From Clostridiaceae bacterium (GTDB lineage Bacteria; Bacillota; Clostridia; Oscillospirales; Acutalibacteraceae): a stretch of DNA of 23,137 nt. The position numbers and the translations under genes were made by a program. The DNA lies in contig CAJGCX010000014.1 of NCBI GenBank assembly GCA_904501895.1, positions 1-23,137 of the forward strand. Direction: 5' to 3'. How positions within the stretch are numbered: position 1 is the stretch's first letter; the number at the start of each line of letters is the position of its first letter. The notes below the pieces were generated by a model. That model had not been told where the DNA came from. It saw only the letters and a list, made by a program, of their open reading frames with translations, and made no database searches. Shown piece by piece: positions 1-7,879 of the stretch.

Positions 1-84
1 GAAACAGGTAACATTGTTCTCTCAGGCGATGCAAAGGACCTTTTAAACGACGAATCAGTTAAGAAAGCATATCTTAGTGAATAA
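1..84 (+). CDS. C-terminal tail of LivF-like branched-chain amino acid ABC ATPase (partial)
   Basis: Only the last 27 residues are present; the gene begins before the window and stops with TAA at 82-84. The tail contains the pattern G-N-I-V-L-S-G followed by a leucine pair and K-A-Y-L-S-E. This resembles the end of LivF-type ATPases of branched-chain amino acid transporters, which commonly end in a V-x-x-A-Y-L-G/S motif. The nucleotide-binding motifs lie outside the window, so the assignment rests on the tail alone. The next gene starts about 20 bases downstream on the same strand and is probably co-transcribed. Another ABC ATPase of the LivF/LptB group is possible. Confidence 0.55.
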   Translation, partial: ETGNIVLSGDAKDLLNDESVKKAYLSE

Positions 85-106
85 ACCTTGAAAGGTGGTC
101 AAAGTA

Positions 107-736
107 ATGGATAAAAAAATCGTTATTACAATTGCTCGTGGTTACGGTAGCGGTGGTAGAACTGTTGGCAAAATGCTCTCAAAGGAGCTTAATATCCCCT
201 TTTATGACCGTGAAATTCTCTATATGGCATCTGACGACAGCGGTATAAATCTTGGACTTTTCCAGAAATATGACGAAGAAGTCAGTGTTGGTTTATTTGA
301 TTCTTCAACTAAACAATATACAGGTGGAATAATTCCTCCTGAGGACAGTAAATTCACATCAAAGGAAAATCTTTTTAACTATCAGGCAAAGATTATCAAG
401 GCTCTTGCTGAAAAGGAATCTTGCATTATTGTTGGTCGTTGTGCTGACTATATTTTAAAGGATAATGATAATGTAATTAAGGTTTTCATCTGGGCACCAC
501 ACGAGGTTTGTGTTGAAACAATTATGGATATGTTTGCAATGAATGAAAAGGATGCAGACAAGAGAATCCGTAAAATCGACAAGCACCGTAGTGAATTTTA
601 TCATTATTACACTTGCCGTGAATGGGACAATGCAAGAAACTATGACTTGTGCCTTAACAGTGCTGATTTAGGCTTTGACGGTTGTGTTGAAGCAATCAAG
701 GCTTATATTGAAGTACTCAAAAACGTTAAGAAATAA
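107..736 (+). CDS. Cytidylate kinase-like family protein (AAA_26 type)
   Basis: The 209-residue protein resembles the cytidylate-kinase-like P-loop family (Pfam AAA_26), whose cellular role is poorly defined. The N-terminus has the family opening ITIARGYGSGGRTVG (about residues 7-21), a glycine-rich phosphate loop without the classic GKS. It is followed by IPFYDREIL, which resembles the YDREL stretch of the family, and later by IIVGRCADYIL. The start is placed at ATG 107 because AAAGGTGG at 91-98 lies 8 bases upstream. A GTG at 95 would start inside that ribosome site. The gene follows the LivF-like gene closely and ends at a clear terminator, so it is probably last in that operon. A true cmk is present elsewhere (19515-20177), so CMP kinase activity need not be its job. 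Family call is firm, substrate unknown. Confidence 0.8.
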   Translation: MDKKIVITIARGYGSGGRTVGKMLSKELNIPFYDREILYMASDDSGINLGLFQKYDEEVSVGLFDSSTKQYTGGIIPPEDSKFTSKENLFNYQAKIIKALAEKESCIIVGRCADYILKDNDNVIKVFIWAPHEVCVETIMDMFAMNEKDADKRIRKIDKHRSEFYHYYTCREWDNARNYDLCLNSADLGFDGCVEAIKAYIEVLKNVKK

Positions 737-743
737 AATTTAT

Positions 744-776
744 GGGCTATCCGAGTGATAGCCCTATATTTTTGTT
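744..776 (+). terminator. Rho-independent terminator after cytidylate kinase-like gene
   Basis: A perfect 8-bp stem, GGGCTATC (744-751) with GATAGCCC (757-764), encloses a 5-base loop and is followed by the T-rich run TATATTTTTGTT. It closes the preceding operon and sits just before the nadE promoter. Confidence 0.9.
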
Positions 777-803
777 GATTATACAGTAATTTTGTTATAT
801 AAT
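775..803 (+). promoter_or_regulatory. Sigma-A-type promoter of nadE
   Basis: TTGATT at 775-780 and a consensus TATAAT at 798-803 are separated by exactly 17 bases. Transcription would begin near 810, leaving a leader of about 25 bases before the ATG at 835. The -35 box abuts the T run of the upstream terminator. Confidence 0.8.
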
Positions 804-834
804 ATTATAAGAAAATTCTGACAGAGGTAATATT

Positions 835-2562
835 ATGAAGGTTGCATCAGTTTCACCTAAAATTTATGTTGGTTGTCCTACAAAAAACTATAATGAGATT
901 ATAGGAATTCTTGATAGCTTAAAGGAAAAGGCTTTGGATATGGTCGTTTTTCCTGAATTATGCATTTCAGGATGTACTTGTGGTGATTTATTTAACCATA
1001 AAACATTGATTAATGCTTGTAAAAACGCTGTTGAGTCATTGGTTGAATATTCAAAGGAGTACAATTCACATATTATTATCGGCTCACCTTTAAAGGAAAA
1101 TGACAGGCTTTATAACTGTGCAATTCATATTTTTAAGGGTGAAATTGTCGAAATCATTTCTAAAAAGCATCTTTCAACAAATGAATTAAGATGGTTTTCA
1201 GAGGGTTTTGAAGTTGAAAGTATAGATGCATCATTTGACATTGCTGTTGGTGACGATATTTACTATGAAAATTACAATTCTGATGTGGTAATAAATATCG
1301 GTGCCTCCCCTGCTCTCGTTACAAAATATGATAATTACAAGTCATTTATTGAAGCATATACAAGCCAGAGAAATTGTGCTTATTTCAGCGCTTTTGCAGG
1401 TGCAAATGAGTCAACAACTGATTTTGTTTATTCAGGTGAGTGTATCCACGCTGTAAATGGTGAAATTCTTGCTGAAGCAGAGAGATTTTCATTAGATACT
1501 GAAATTATTATAAGTGAAATTGAAGCTCCTCAATCAAAAACAGTTGATAAAATCGATTTTGTTAAATCAAAGGTTTTGAAGCTTGACGGTAATCCTTTTA
1601 TTCCGTCTGATGTGGAAGAATGTAACAGGAGATGTGAGGAAATACTCAAGATTCAGAGTACAGGCCTTGCAAAAAGAATGAAGCATATTCATTGTGAAAA
1701 GCTTGTTCTTGGTATTTCAGGTGGTCTTGATTCAACTCACGCTTTACTCGTTTGTGTTGATGCCTTGAAAAAGCTTGATTTACCTGTAGAAAACCTTATT
1801 TGTATCACAATGCCGGGCTTTGGTACAACTGATTTGACATACACTAACGCTTGTAACCTTGTTAAATATGTTGGTGCTACACTTATGGAAATTAACGTTA
1901 AGGAAGCAAGCTTACAGCATTTTAAGGACATTGGTCACGATGTTGATATTCACGATGTGACCTATGAAAATACTCAGGCAAGAGAAAGAACACAGATTCT
2001 TATGGATTATGCCAATAAAATCGGTGCTATTGTTGTGGGTACGGGAGATTTGAGTGAATTGGCACTTGGTTGGTGCACTTATAACGGTGACCATATGAGT
2101 ATGTACGGCGTTAACGGTTCTATTCCGAAAACACTTATGCGACATCTTGTGAAGTATGTTGCAGACAGCAGTGACGAGAATGTGTCAGAAATCCTCTACA
2201 GCGTTGTTAACACTCCTGTTAGTCCTGAACTACTACCACCGGATAAAAACGGCAAAATGGAGCAAAAAACGGAAACTACGCTTGGTCCTTATGAGGTGCA
2301 CGATTTCTTTATCTATTATTTTATTAGAAAGAACAAATCTCCTGAGGAAATGCTCACAATGGCAATAGATAATTTCAGTGGAAAATACACAGAAGATGAA
2401 TTGAGAAAATGGCTTACAATTTTTGTGAGAAGATTTTTCAATAATCAGTTCAAGCGCTCGTGTATGCCTGACGGTCCTGCAGTCGGTACTGTTTCATTAT
2501 CCCCTCGTGGTGCTTGGAATATGCCATCAGATGCCTTCAGTGACGAATGGTTAAAATTTTAA
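835..2562 (+). CDS. nadE: NAD+ synthetase, long form with degenerate glutaminase domain
   Basis: NadE amidates nicotinic acid adenine dinucleotide to NAD+, the last step of NAD synthesis, in the cytoplasm. The 575-residue protein has the two-domain layout of glutamine-dependent NadE. An N-terminal nitrilase-like domain (about 1-225) is followed by the ATP-pyrophosphatase synthetase domain. The synthetase part looks intact: SGGLDS at 295-300, then GTGDLSELALGW and a YGVNGSIPKT stretch. In the N-terminal domain Glu41 (FPELC) and Lys110 of the catalytic triad are recognisable. Where the family has an I-C-E-D nucleophile motif, this protein reads V-G-D-D (residues 138-141), so the cysteine appears replaced by Gly139. 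The region around it is also shortened; long-form NadE proteins are usually around 640 residues. This suggests ammonia rather than glutamine supplies the nitrogen (inference). GAGGT precedes the ATG, and the gene is monocistronic between two terminators. Confidence 0.93.
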   Translation: MKVASVSPKIYVGCPTKNYNEIIGILDSLKEKALDMVVFPELCISGCTCGDLFNHKTLINACKNAVESLVEYSKEYNSHIIIGSPLKENDRLYNCAIHIFKGEIVEIISKKHLSTNELRWFSEGFEVESIDASFDIAVGDDIYYENYNSDVVINIGASPALVTKYDNYKSFIEAYTSQRNCAYFSAFAGANESTTDFVYSGECIHAVNGEILAEAERFSLDTEIIISEIEAPQSKTVDKIDFVKSKVLKLDGNPFIPSDVEECNRRCEEILKIQSTGLAKRMKHIHCEKLVLGISGGLDSTHALLVCVDALKKLDLPVENLICITMPGFGTTDLTYTNACNLVKYVGATLMEINVKEASLQHFKDIGHDVDIHDVTYENTQARERTQILMDYANKIGAIVVGTGDLSELALGWCTYNGDHMSMYGVNGSIPKTLMRHLVKYVADSSDENVSEILYSVVNTPVSPELLPPDKNGKMEQKTETTLGPYEVHDFFIYYFIRKNKSPEEMLTMAIDNFSGKYTEDELRKWLTIFVRRFFNNQFKRSCMPDGPAVGTVSLSPRGAWNMPSDAFSDEWLKF

Positions 2563-2612
2563 AGCAAAAAAATGTCCCCTTACCAAATTGGTAAAGGGAC
2601 TTAATTTTTATA
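2563..2612. terminator. Bidirectional terminator between nadE and the NhaC-type gene
   Basis: An 11-bp hairpin (2574-2584 with 2590-2600) has one imperfect pair, which becomes a G-U wobble when read on the minus strand. On that strand it is followed by a run of seven Ts (plus-strand As around 2566-2572). On the plus strand TTAATTTTTATA follows. It can serve both convergent genes and is stronger for the minus-strand one. Confidence 0.85.
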
Positions 2613-2621
2613 AAGGACTAA

Positions 2622-4409
2622 TTATGCCTTTTTCTTTGATGCAGCTTTGATAATAAAGAGTGTTCCAATCATAAGGAGAATACCGATTGGAAGAGCAATA
2701 TATGCCTTCTGTACAAAGCCTGCGATAACATAAGTTACAAATGAAACACCTGCAACTGTCATAGCGTATGGAAGCTGAGTTGAAACGTGGTTAAGGTGAT
2801 TACTCTGGCTACCTGCACTTGCCATAATTGTTGTATCTGAAATTGGTGAACAGTGGTCACCGCAAACAGCACCTGCCATACAAGCAGAAATAGCGATAAC
2901 AGAAATAGGACCGCTGCTGTATGGGAATACTGCAAGAACAAGAGGAATGAGAATACCGAATGTACCCCATGATGTACCTGTTGCAAATGAAAGTCCAACT
3001 GCAATAAGGAAAATAACTGCAGGAAGGAAGTTTTCAAATGAACCTGCTGTTGTTTCAACAATACCTGCGATAAATGCCTTTGCACCAAGGCTGTCTGTCA
3101 TTGCCTTAAGAGTCCATGCACAAGCAAGAATCATAATAGCAGGAACCATTGCCTTAAAGCCGTCAGGAATTGAATCCATACAATCCTTGAATGAAATTAC
3201 ACGACGAATCATAAAGTATGCAACTGCAAGGATAAGTGTGATGAATGAGCCATAGAGAAGACCAACAGAAGCGTCAGCACATGAGAATGCTTCAACAATG
3301 TTGTGGAATGAGCTGCTTGTTGCATCGAAGAAGCCACCTGAATAGATAAGACCGATAACGCAAGCAATAATAAGTGCTACAACAGGAACAATAAGGTCAA
3401 GAACTCTGCCCTTTGGATTAACATTTGTATTGTCTGTTGAATCCTTAAAGCTTTCTGCATCACTTGTGAAAAGGTCACCGTTCATAGCGTTTGCTTCGTG
3501 AAGCTTCATCTTACCGTAATCGAACTTCATAACAGTAATTGTAATCATCATTACGATTGTAAGAAGTGCATAGAAGTTATATGGAATAGCATTGAGGAAA
3601 AGCTGGAATCCACTAACTTCTTCTTCAGCAACGAAGCCTGCAACTGCTGCTGCCCAAGAAGAAACAGGAGCAATAATACAAACAGGTGCTGCAGTAGCGT
3701 CAATAAGGTATGCAAGCTTTGCACGTGAAACCTTATGACTGTCTGTAACAGGTCTCATAACAGAACCTACTGTAAGGCAGTTGAAATAGTCGTCAATGAA
3801 GATAAGACAACCGAAGAAAACAGTAGCGAGCTGTGCACCAACTCTTGTTTTAATATGCTTTGATGCCCAACGACCAAATGCAGCAGAACCACCTGCTTTA
3901 TTCATCATTGAAACCATTGCACCGAGAACAATAAGGAATATGATAATACCCATATTGTATGAATCAGCAATATTTGCTACGAAACCATCGCTGAATACGT
4001 GAGTGATTGTGCCCTCAAAATTGCCTTCTGAATAAAGCAAACCACCAACAACGATACCAACAAAGAGTGAAGAATAAACTTCCTTTGTGATAAGAGCAAG
4101 ACCGATAGCAATTATAGGTGGAAGCAATGACCAGATTGTTGCATAAAATCTTGATGGAGCTTCAACCTGACCTGATCCACCACAATCACCACAAGCATTT
4201 GTAGCAGTTGAGCAGTCAGCACAAGTGAGATTTGTACCCTCACAATTTTCACAAACTGCAGTAAATCCTGCACCCTCACAAGAAGAGCAATCAATCATCT
4301 TTACTGTAGCTTCACCATCACTTGCGAAAGCAAAAATAGCCATACTTGCAATAAGTAAAACTGAAATTGCAATAGCAACTGTGGTTTTAACGCTAAACCT
4401 TCTTTTCAT
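2622..4409 (-). CDS. NhaC-family Na+/H+ antiporter-like protein with extracytoplasmic DnaJ-type Cys module
   Basis: The 595-residue protein has a C-terminal transporter of the NhaC antiporter family (Pfam Na_H_antiporter), with about a dozen hydrophobic segments from residue 90 onward. It contains the family-like stretch FIDDYFNCLTVGSVMRPVTD and a later GDHCSPISDTT. It probably exchanges Na+ and H+ or a small organic acid across the membrane; relatives include malate-lactate exchangers, so the substrate is open. Before the transporter comes a likely signal peptide (1-30, ending AFAS). Then four CxxC pairs follow at Cys 41/44, 53/56, 63/66 and 73/76; the first and last read CxxCxGxG, like the DnaJ zinc-binding domain. 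If the signal is cleaved or acts as an anchor, this module faces outward. AAAGGAGA lies just upstream of the ATG. It has its own promoter and terminator, so it appears monocistronic. Confidence 0.85.
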   Translation of the reverse strand: MKRRFSVKTTVAIAISVLLIASMAIFAFASDGEATVKMIDCSSCEGAGFTAVCENCEGTNLTCADCSTATNACGDCGGSGQVEAPSRFYATIWSLLPPIIAIGLALITKEVYSSLFVGIVVGGLLYSEGNFEGTITHVFSDGFVANIADSYNMGIIIFLIVLGAMVSMMNKAGGSAAFGRWASKHIKTRVGAQLATVFFGCLIFIDDYFNCLTVGSVMRPVTDSHKVSRAKLAYLIDATAAPVCIIAPVSSWAAAVAGFVAEEEVSGFQLFLNAIPYNFYALLTIVMMITITVMKFDYGKMKLHEANAMNGDLFTSDAESFKDSTDNTNVNPKGRVLDLIVPVVALIIACVIGLIYSGGFFDATSSSFHNIVEAFSCADASVGLLYGSFITLILAVAYFMIRRVISFKDCMDSIPDGFKAMVPAIMILACAWTLKAMTDSLGAKAFIAGIVETTAGSFENFLPAVIFLIAVGLSFATGTSWGTFGILIPLVLAVFPYSSGPISVIAISACMAGAVCGDHCSPISDTTIMASAGSQSNHLNHVSTQLPYAMTVAGVSFVTYVIAGFVQKAYIALPIGILLMIGTLFIIKAASKKKA

Positions 4410-4468
4410 TTTTACATCTCCTTTTTCTGTATATTGTATAGACTACAACACACAATAAATATATAAAG

Positions 4469-4497
4469 AAGATACCATATTTTAACGCTTTTGTCAA
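4469..4497 (-). promoter_or_regulatory. Promoter of the NhaC-type antiporter gene
   Basis: On the minus strand a consensus TTGACA (plus 4492-4497) is 17 bases from TATCTT (plus 4469-4474). The leader to the ATG at 4409 is about 50 bases. No recognisable riboswitch fold was seen in it. Confidence 0.75.
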
Positions 4498-4534
4498 TTA
4501 AATTAGAAAATTGTAAAGTGTTAAAAAAATAACA

Positions 4535-4564
4535 TTGCACTTTTATATTTAAGTATGCTATAAT
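4535..4564 (+). promoter_or_regulatory. Promoter of the flavin reductase-rubredoxin gene
   Basis: TTGCAC at 4535-4540 and TATAAT at 4559-4564 are spaced by 18 bases. A TGC just before the -10 box gives an extended -10. It is divergent from the antiporter promoter, about 40 bases away. AAGGAG at 4572-4577 precedes the ATG at 4586. Confidence 0.8.
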
Positions 4565-4585
4565 TTCCATTAAGGAGTTGATTTT

Positions 4586-5194
4586 ATGATAAGAAATGAA
4601 GCAATGTTTAAGTTAAGCTACGGACTTTTTGTGCTTACTGCAACTGAAAACGGAAAGGATAACGGTTGCATTATAAATACAGCAGGTCAGGTTACTGATA
4701 ATCCTAAAAGAATGACAATCGCAGTTAACAAGGCAAATTATACTTGCGAGATGATTGAAAGAACTAAAAAGTTTACTGTTTCTGTAATTTCTCAAGACGC
4801 TACTTTTGATATGTTTAAGAGATTTGGCTTTGCAAGTGGCAGAGATACTGATAAATTTGCAGGACATAATGACCATTACAGAACTGAAAACGGAACATTT
4901 TTCATCTGTGAAGGCACTAATGCTTATATTTCTTGTTCTGTTACTGAAATGATTGACTGTGGAAGTCACATTTTGTTTATTGCTGATGTAACTGAGGCAG
5001 AAACATTGTCTGATGTACCATCTGCAACATATCAATATTATTTTGATAACATCAAGCAAAAGCCTGAAGCACCTAAGAAAAAAGGTTTTGTTTGTAAAAT
5101 CTGCGGTTACGTATATGAGGGTGATGAATTACCTGAAGATTTCGTTTGTCCTCTTTGTAAGCACGGTGCAGATGATTTTGAGCCATTAAAATAA
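4586..5194 (+). CDS. Flavin reductase domain-rubredoxin fusion (high molecular weight rubredoxin type)
   Basis: The 202-residue protein joins an N-terminal FMN-binding split-barrel flavin reductase domain (about 1-155) to a C-terminal rubredoxin (about 166-202). The rubredoxin has both iron-binding pairs: Cys170/Cys173 in FVCKICGYVYEG and Cys188/Cys191 in FVCPLCKHGADDFEPL. The flavin domain begins with the SYGLFVLTA stretch typical of flavoredoxin-like proteins. The same architecture is known from the Moorella Hrb protein, which passes electrons from NAD(P)H to the flavodiiron protein FprA that removes oxygen or nitric oxide. No flavodiiron gene is in this window, so that partner is an inference. 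It has its own extended -10 promoter. The GH3 gene starts only 22 bases downstream and may share the transcript, although no functional link is obvious. Confidence 0.9.
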   Translation: MIRNEAMFKLSYGLFVLTATENGKDNGCIINTAGQVTDNPKRMTIAVNKANYTCEMIERTKKFTVSVISQDATFDMFKRFGFASGRDTDKFAGHNDHYRTENGTFFICEGTNAYISCSVTEMIDCGSHILFIADVTEAETLSDVPSATYQYYFDNIKQKPEAPKKKGFVCKICGYVYEGDELPEDFVCPLCKHGADDFEPLK

Positions 5195-5216
5195 TTGAAA
5201 TACAGGAGAATTTATT

Positions 5217-7814
5217 ATGAAAAAGTCAATTGCTGTTATTACGTCAATTGTAATGCTCCTCTCTTGCTTTTCAATTAGTGCTTTTGCTGTCAGTGGAAAT
5301 ATTCCTGCTGAAATAATTGAAATGTCAAGTCAGGTTGCAGTTGAGCTTGAACAAGAAGGTATTGTACTTCTTAAAAATGAAGATAATGTTTTGCCTTTAA
5401 ATGATAAAAAGGTAAATATTTTTGGTGCAGGCTCTGTTGTACCATTTTTAGGTGGTGCAGGTTCAGGTGCTATTACAACTGATGACCCTGTCACCTTTTA
5501 TGAAGCACTTGATGAATATAATATTAATTACAATAAAGAGCTTCGTTCACTTTATGAAAAAGAATGTAGCGGAAACGAAACTCCAAAAACAAGTAATACT
5601 GTTGTAAATAATCTTCTTCAGTTAGTTCTTGCAGGAAATTCACTTGATGAAATGCCAACAGAAAAATTAACTGATGAAATAATGACTAATGCTGTTAATT
5701 TTTCTGATACTGCTATCATTATGATTAGTCGTACAAGCAGAGAAACTGCAGATATTCCTGCAGATGTACTTACTCTTTCTGCAGAAGAAAAGAATCTTGT
5801 AGAAAAGGTTACATCATCATTCAGTAATGTTATTATCCTCTTTAACACAGGTAATGTTATGGAAATGGGTTGGCTTGAAGAATACGATAGCATTAAGGCT
5901 GCTGCTATGATATGGATTCCGGGTGAATTCGGTATGAGAGCAGTTGCACAGATGTTAAATGGTGAAGTAAATCCATCAGGCAGACTTACAGATACTATTG
6001 CATACAGCGTTTATGACCATCCGTCAAGTGAGTGCTTTGGCACTTATGAATATGACGGTGGCGGATATTACGTTGAGTATCTTGAAGGCATTTACATAGG
6101 TTATCGTTATTTTGAGACCTTTGCAAAGGATAAGGTTCAATATCCTTTTGGTTACGGTCTTTCATATACAACATTTACTAAAGAAATTGTTTCTCACAAG
6201 ATTAATGCAGATACTATAAGCGTTGATGTTAAGGTTACAAATACAGGTGATGTTGCAGGTAAGGAAACTGTACAGATTTATTATAGTGCTCCATATACTG
6301 AGGGTGGAATTGAAAAAAGTGCAATTTGTCTCGGTGGTTATGATAAGACATCACTTCTTCAGCCAGATGAAAATGAAATTGTTACAGTTGAATTCAAAAT
6401 AAGTGATATGATGTCTTATGACAAGGATAATCGTGAAGCTTATATCCTTGAAAAGGGCGATTATAAAATTATCCTTGGTGAAAATGTCCGTGAGCATATT
6501 GATTCATTTACTTATACAGTTAAGGAAGATATTGTTGTAAAAAATGACAGTGTATCAGGCAATGAAATCAAGAATCTTTTCGATTTTGCATACAGTGATT
6601 ATACAATCCTTTCAAGAAATGATGCTGATGGCACATACCCTGTTGCAAGACAGCTTACTGCAACTGACGAAATCCTTAACCCTGACCAACTCCCTGCTCC
6701 TGTTACAGAGGGTGAAGCACCAAAAATAGGTGTAAAATACGAAGAAACTATTATGCTTCAGGATGTTTATGAAAACCCTGAGCTTATGGACAAATTCCTT
6801 GACCAGTTAACTCTTGATGAAATGATTACACTTGTTGCTCACAGTGGATATGAAACTCAGGGAATTGACAGACTCGGTGTTCCAAAAACATATGATAACG
6901 ATGGTCCTTCTTGTGTTAAGGGTGCACACGGTCAGACATATTTTGATTGTGGTACTGCATATCCTTGTGCTACTGCAATTGCTTGTTCATGGAATGATGA
7001 TTTAGCGTTTAAAATGGGTCAGAGTGCAGGTATTGAAGCTGATGCTATGGAAACAGATATCTGGTATGCCCCAGGTGCAAATCTTCATAGAAATCCAATG
7101 GGCGGAAGAAACTTTGAATATTTCTCTGAAGACCCTATAATTGCTGGTAGAATGTCAAAGAGCATTGTTGCAGGCGCAAAATCAGAGGGACTTATTACAA
7201 CAATCAAGCACTTTGTATTAAACGAGCAGGAATCACATCGTAACGGTATTTTTACTTGGTGTGATGAACAGACTTTACGAGAAATTTATCTTAAAGCATT
7301 TGAAATCCCTGTAAAAGAAGGTGGAAGTGACGGTATTATGTCAGCATATAACCGTCTTGGCACTGATTGGTGTGGTGGCTGTTCAGAGCTTCTTAATGAC
7401 CTTTTAAGAACTGAATGGGGCTACACAGGATATGTTGTTTCTGACTATTCAAGTAATATGACAGGCTCAGGATATATGAGTCCTGCAGTTGCTGTTTATA
7501 ACGGTAACGACACAATGCTTACAGGTCTTTGGCTTCTTAGTATGCCTTCACATAAAATTGAAATGACAAAAGCTTATTATAACGACCCAATCGGTTTTGG
7601 TACTGCTCTTCGTGAAGCATGTCGCAATATTATGAATGTTAAAATGAAAACAAAAGCATTCCTTGAACCAAGTGAAGATGCACCATATCTTACTGACCTT
7701 TATATTCAGCCTGACGAATGGGAATGGACAAAGCCATACACAATTTCAAAGGTTAAATATCTCGTAAGTAACGTTGTAAATACAGTAATTCTTGTAGTAA
7801 GAATTATTATGTAA
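5217..7814 (+). CDS. Secreted GH3 beta-glycosidase with swapped domain order
   Basis: The 865-residue protein is a glycoside hydrolase family 3 enzyme, most likely a beta-glucosidase, with a signal peptide at 1-24. The domain order is the reverse of most GH3 enzymes. The usual C-terminal alpha/beta domain comes first (about 35-265, with EGIVLLKNEDNVLPL and the likely acid/base Glu176 in SRETAD). A fibronectin III-like domain follows (about 325-435), then the TIM barrel (about 515-800). The barrel has YDNDGP, GRNFEYFSEDP, KHFVLNEQE and the likely nucleophile Asp743 in VVSDYSS. Such permuted GH3 glucosidases are known from Ruminococcus albus and Butyrivibrio. The last 20 residues are hydrophobic and could hold the enzyme at the membrane. 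No dockerin is visible. CAGGAG precedes the ATG. It shares a terminator with the convergent cohesin gene. The exact sugar cannot be read from sequence. Confidence 0.92.
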   Translation: MKKSIAVITSIVMLLSCFSISAFAVSGNIPAEIIEMSSQVAVELEQEGIVLLKNEDNVLPLNDKKVNIFGAGSVVPFLGGAGSGAITTDDPVTFYEALDEYNINYNKELRSLYEKECSGNETPKTSNTVVNNLLQLVLAGNSLDEMPTEKLTDEIMTNAVNFSDTAIIMISRTSRETADIPADVLTLSAEEKNLVEKVTSSFSNVIILFNTGNVMEMGWLEEYDSIKAAAMIWIPGEFGMRAVAQMLNGEVNPSGRLTDTIAYSVYDHPSSECFGTYEYDGGGYYVEYLEGIYIGYRYFETFAKDKVQYPFGYGLSYTTFTKEIVSHKINADTISVDVKVTNTGDVAGKETVQIYYSAPYTEGGIEKSAICLGGYDKTSLLQPDENEIVTVEFKISDMMSYDKDNREAYILEKGDYKIILGENVREHIDSFTYTVKEDIVVKNDSVSGNEIKNLFDFAYSDYTILSRNDADGTYPVARQLTATDEILNPDQLPAPVTEGEAPKIGVKYEETIMLQDVYENPELMDKFLDQLTLDEMITLVAHSGYETQGIDRLGVPKTYDNDGPSCVKGAHGQTYFDCGTAYPCATAIACSWNDDLAFKMGQSAGIEADAMETDIWYAPGANLHRNPMGGRNFEYFSEDPIIAGRMSKSIVAGAKSEGLITTIKHFVLNEQESHRNGIFTWCDEQTLREIYLKAFEIPVKEGGSDGIMSAYNRLGTDWCGGCSELLNDLLRTEWGYTGYVVSDYSSNMTGSGYMSPAVAVYNGNDTMLTGLWLLSMPSHKIEMTKAYYNDPIGFGTALREACRNIMNVKMKTKAFLEPSEDAPYLTDLYIQPDEWEWTKPYTISKVKYLVSNVVNTVILVVRIIM

Positions 7815-7835
7815 TTAAAGTTAAATAAAAAATTG

Positions 7836-7875
7836 CCCCAGATTGTATTGAGCAATCCGGGGCTTTTCTATTTGT
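7836..7875. terminator. Bidirectional terminator between GH3 and cohesin genes
   Basis: An 11-bp hairpin (7836-7846 with 7854-7864) includes a GC-rich base GCCCC/GGGGC and one mismatch on the plus strand that is a G-U pair on the minus strand. TTTTCTATTT follows on the plus strand. On the minus strand the stem is followed by AATTTTTTATTT. Confidence 0.85.
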
Positions 7876-7879
7876 ATGA

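Noticed and set aside
835..1500. Frameshift explaining the missing cysteine in NadE
   Set aside because: The frame is continuous through conserved blocks on both sides (FPELC, the Lys110 region and ESTTDFVYSG), so the change looks like real divergence.
4410..4585. Riboswitch or small RNA in the gap between the antiporter and flavin reductase genes
   Set aside because: The gap is AT-rich and is accounted for by two divergent promoters and ribosome sites; no conserved-looking stem set was seen.
5217..7814. Possible fusion or assembly error joining two GH3 fragments
   Set aside because: Both halves are complementary single copies with a normal linker and one signal peptide. The same order is known in ruminal GH3 enzymes.
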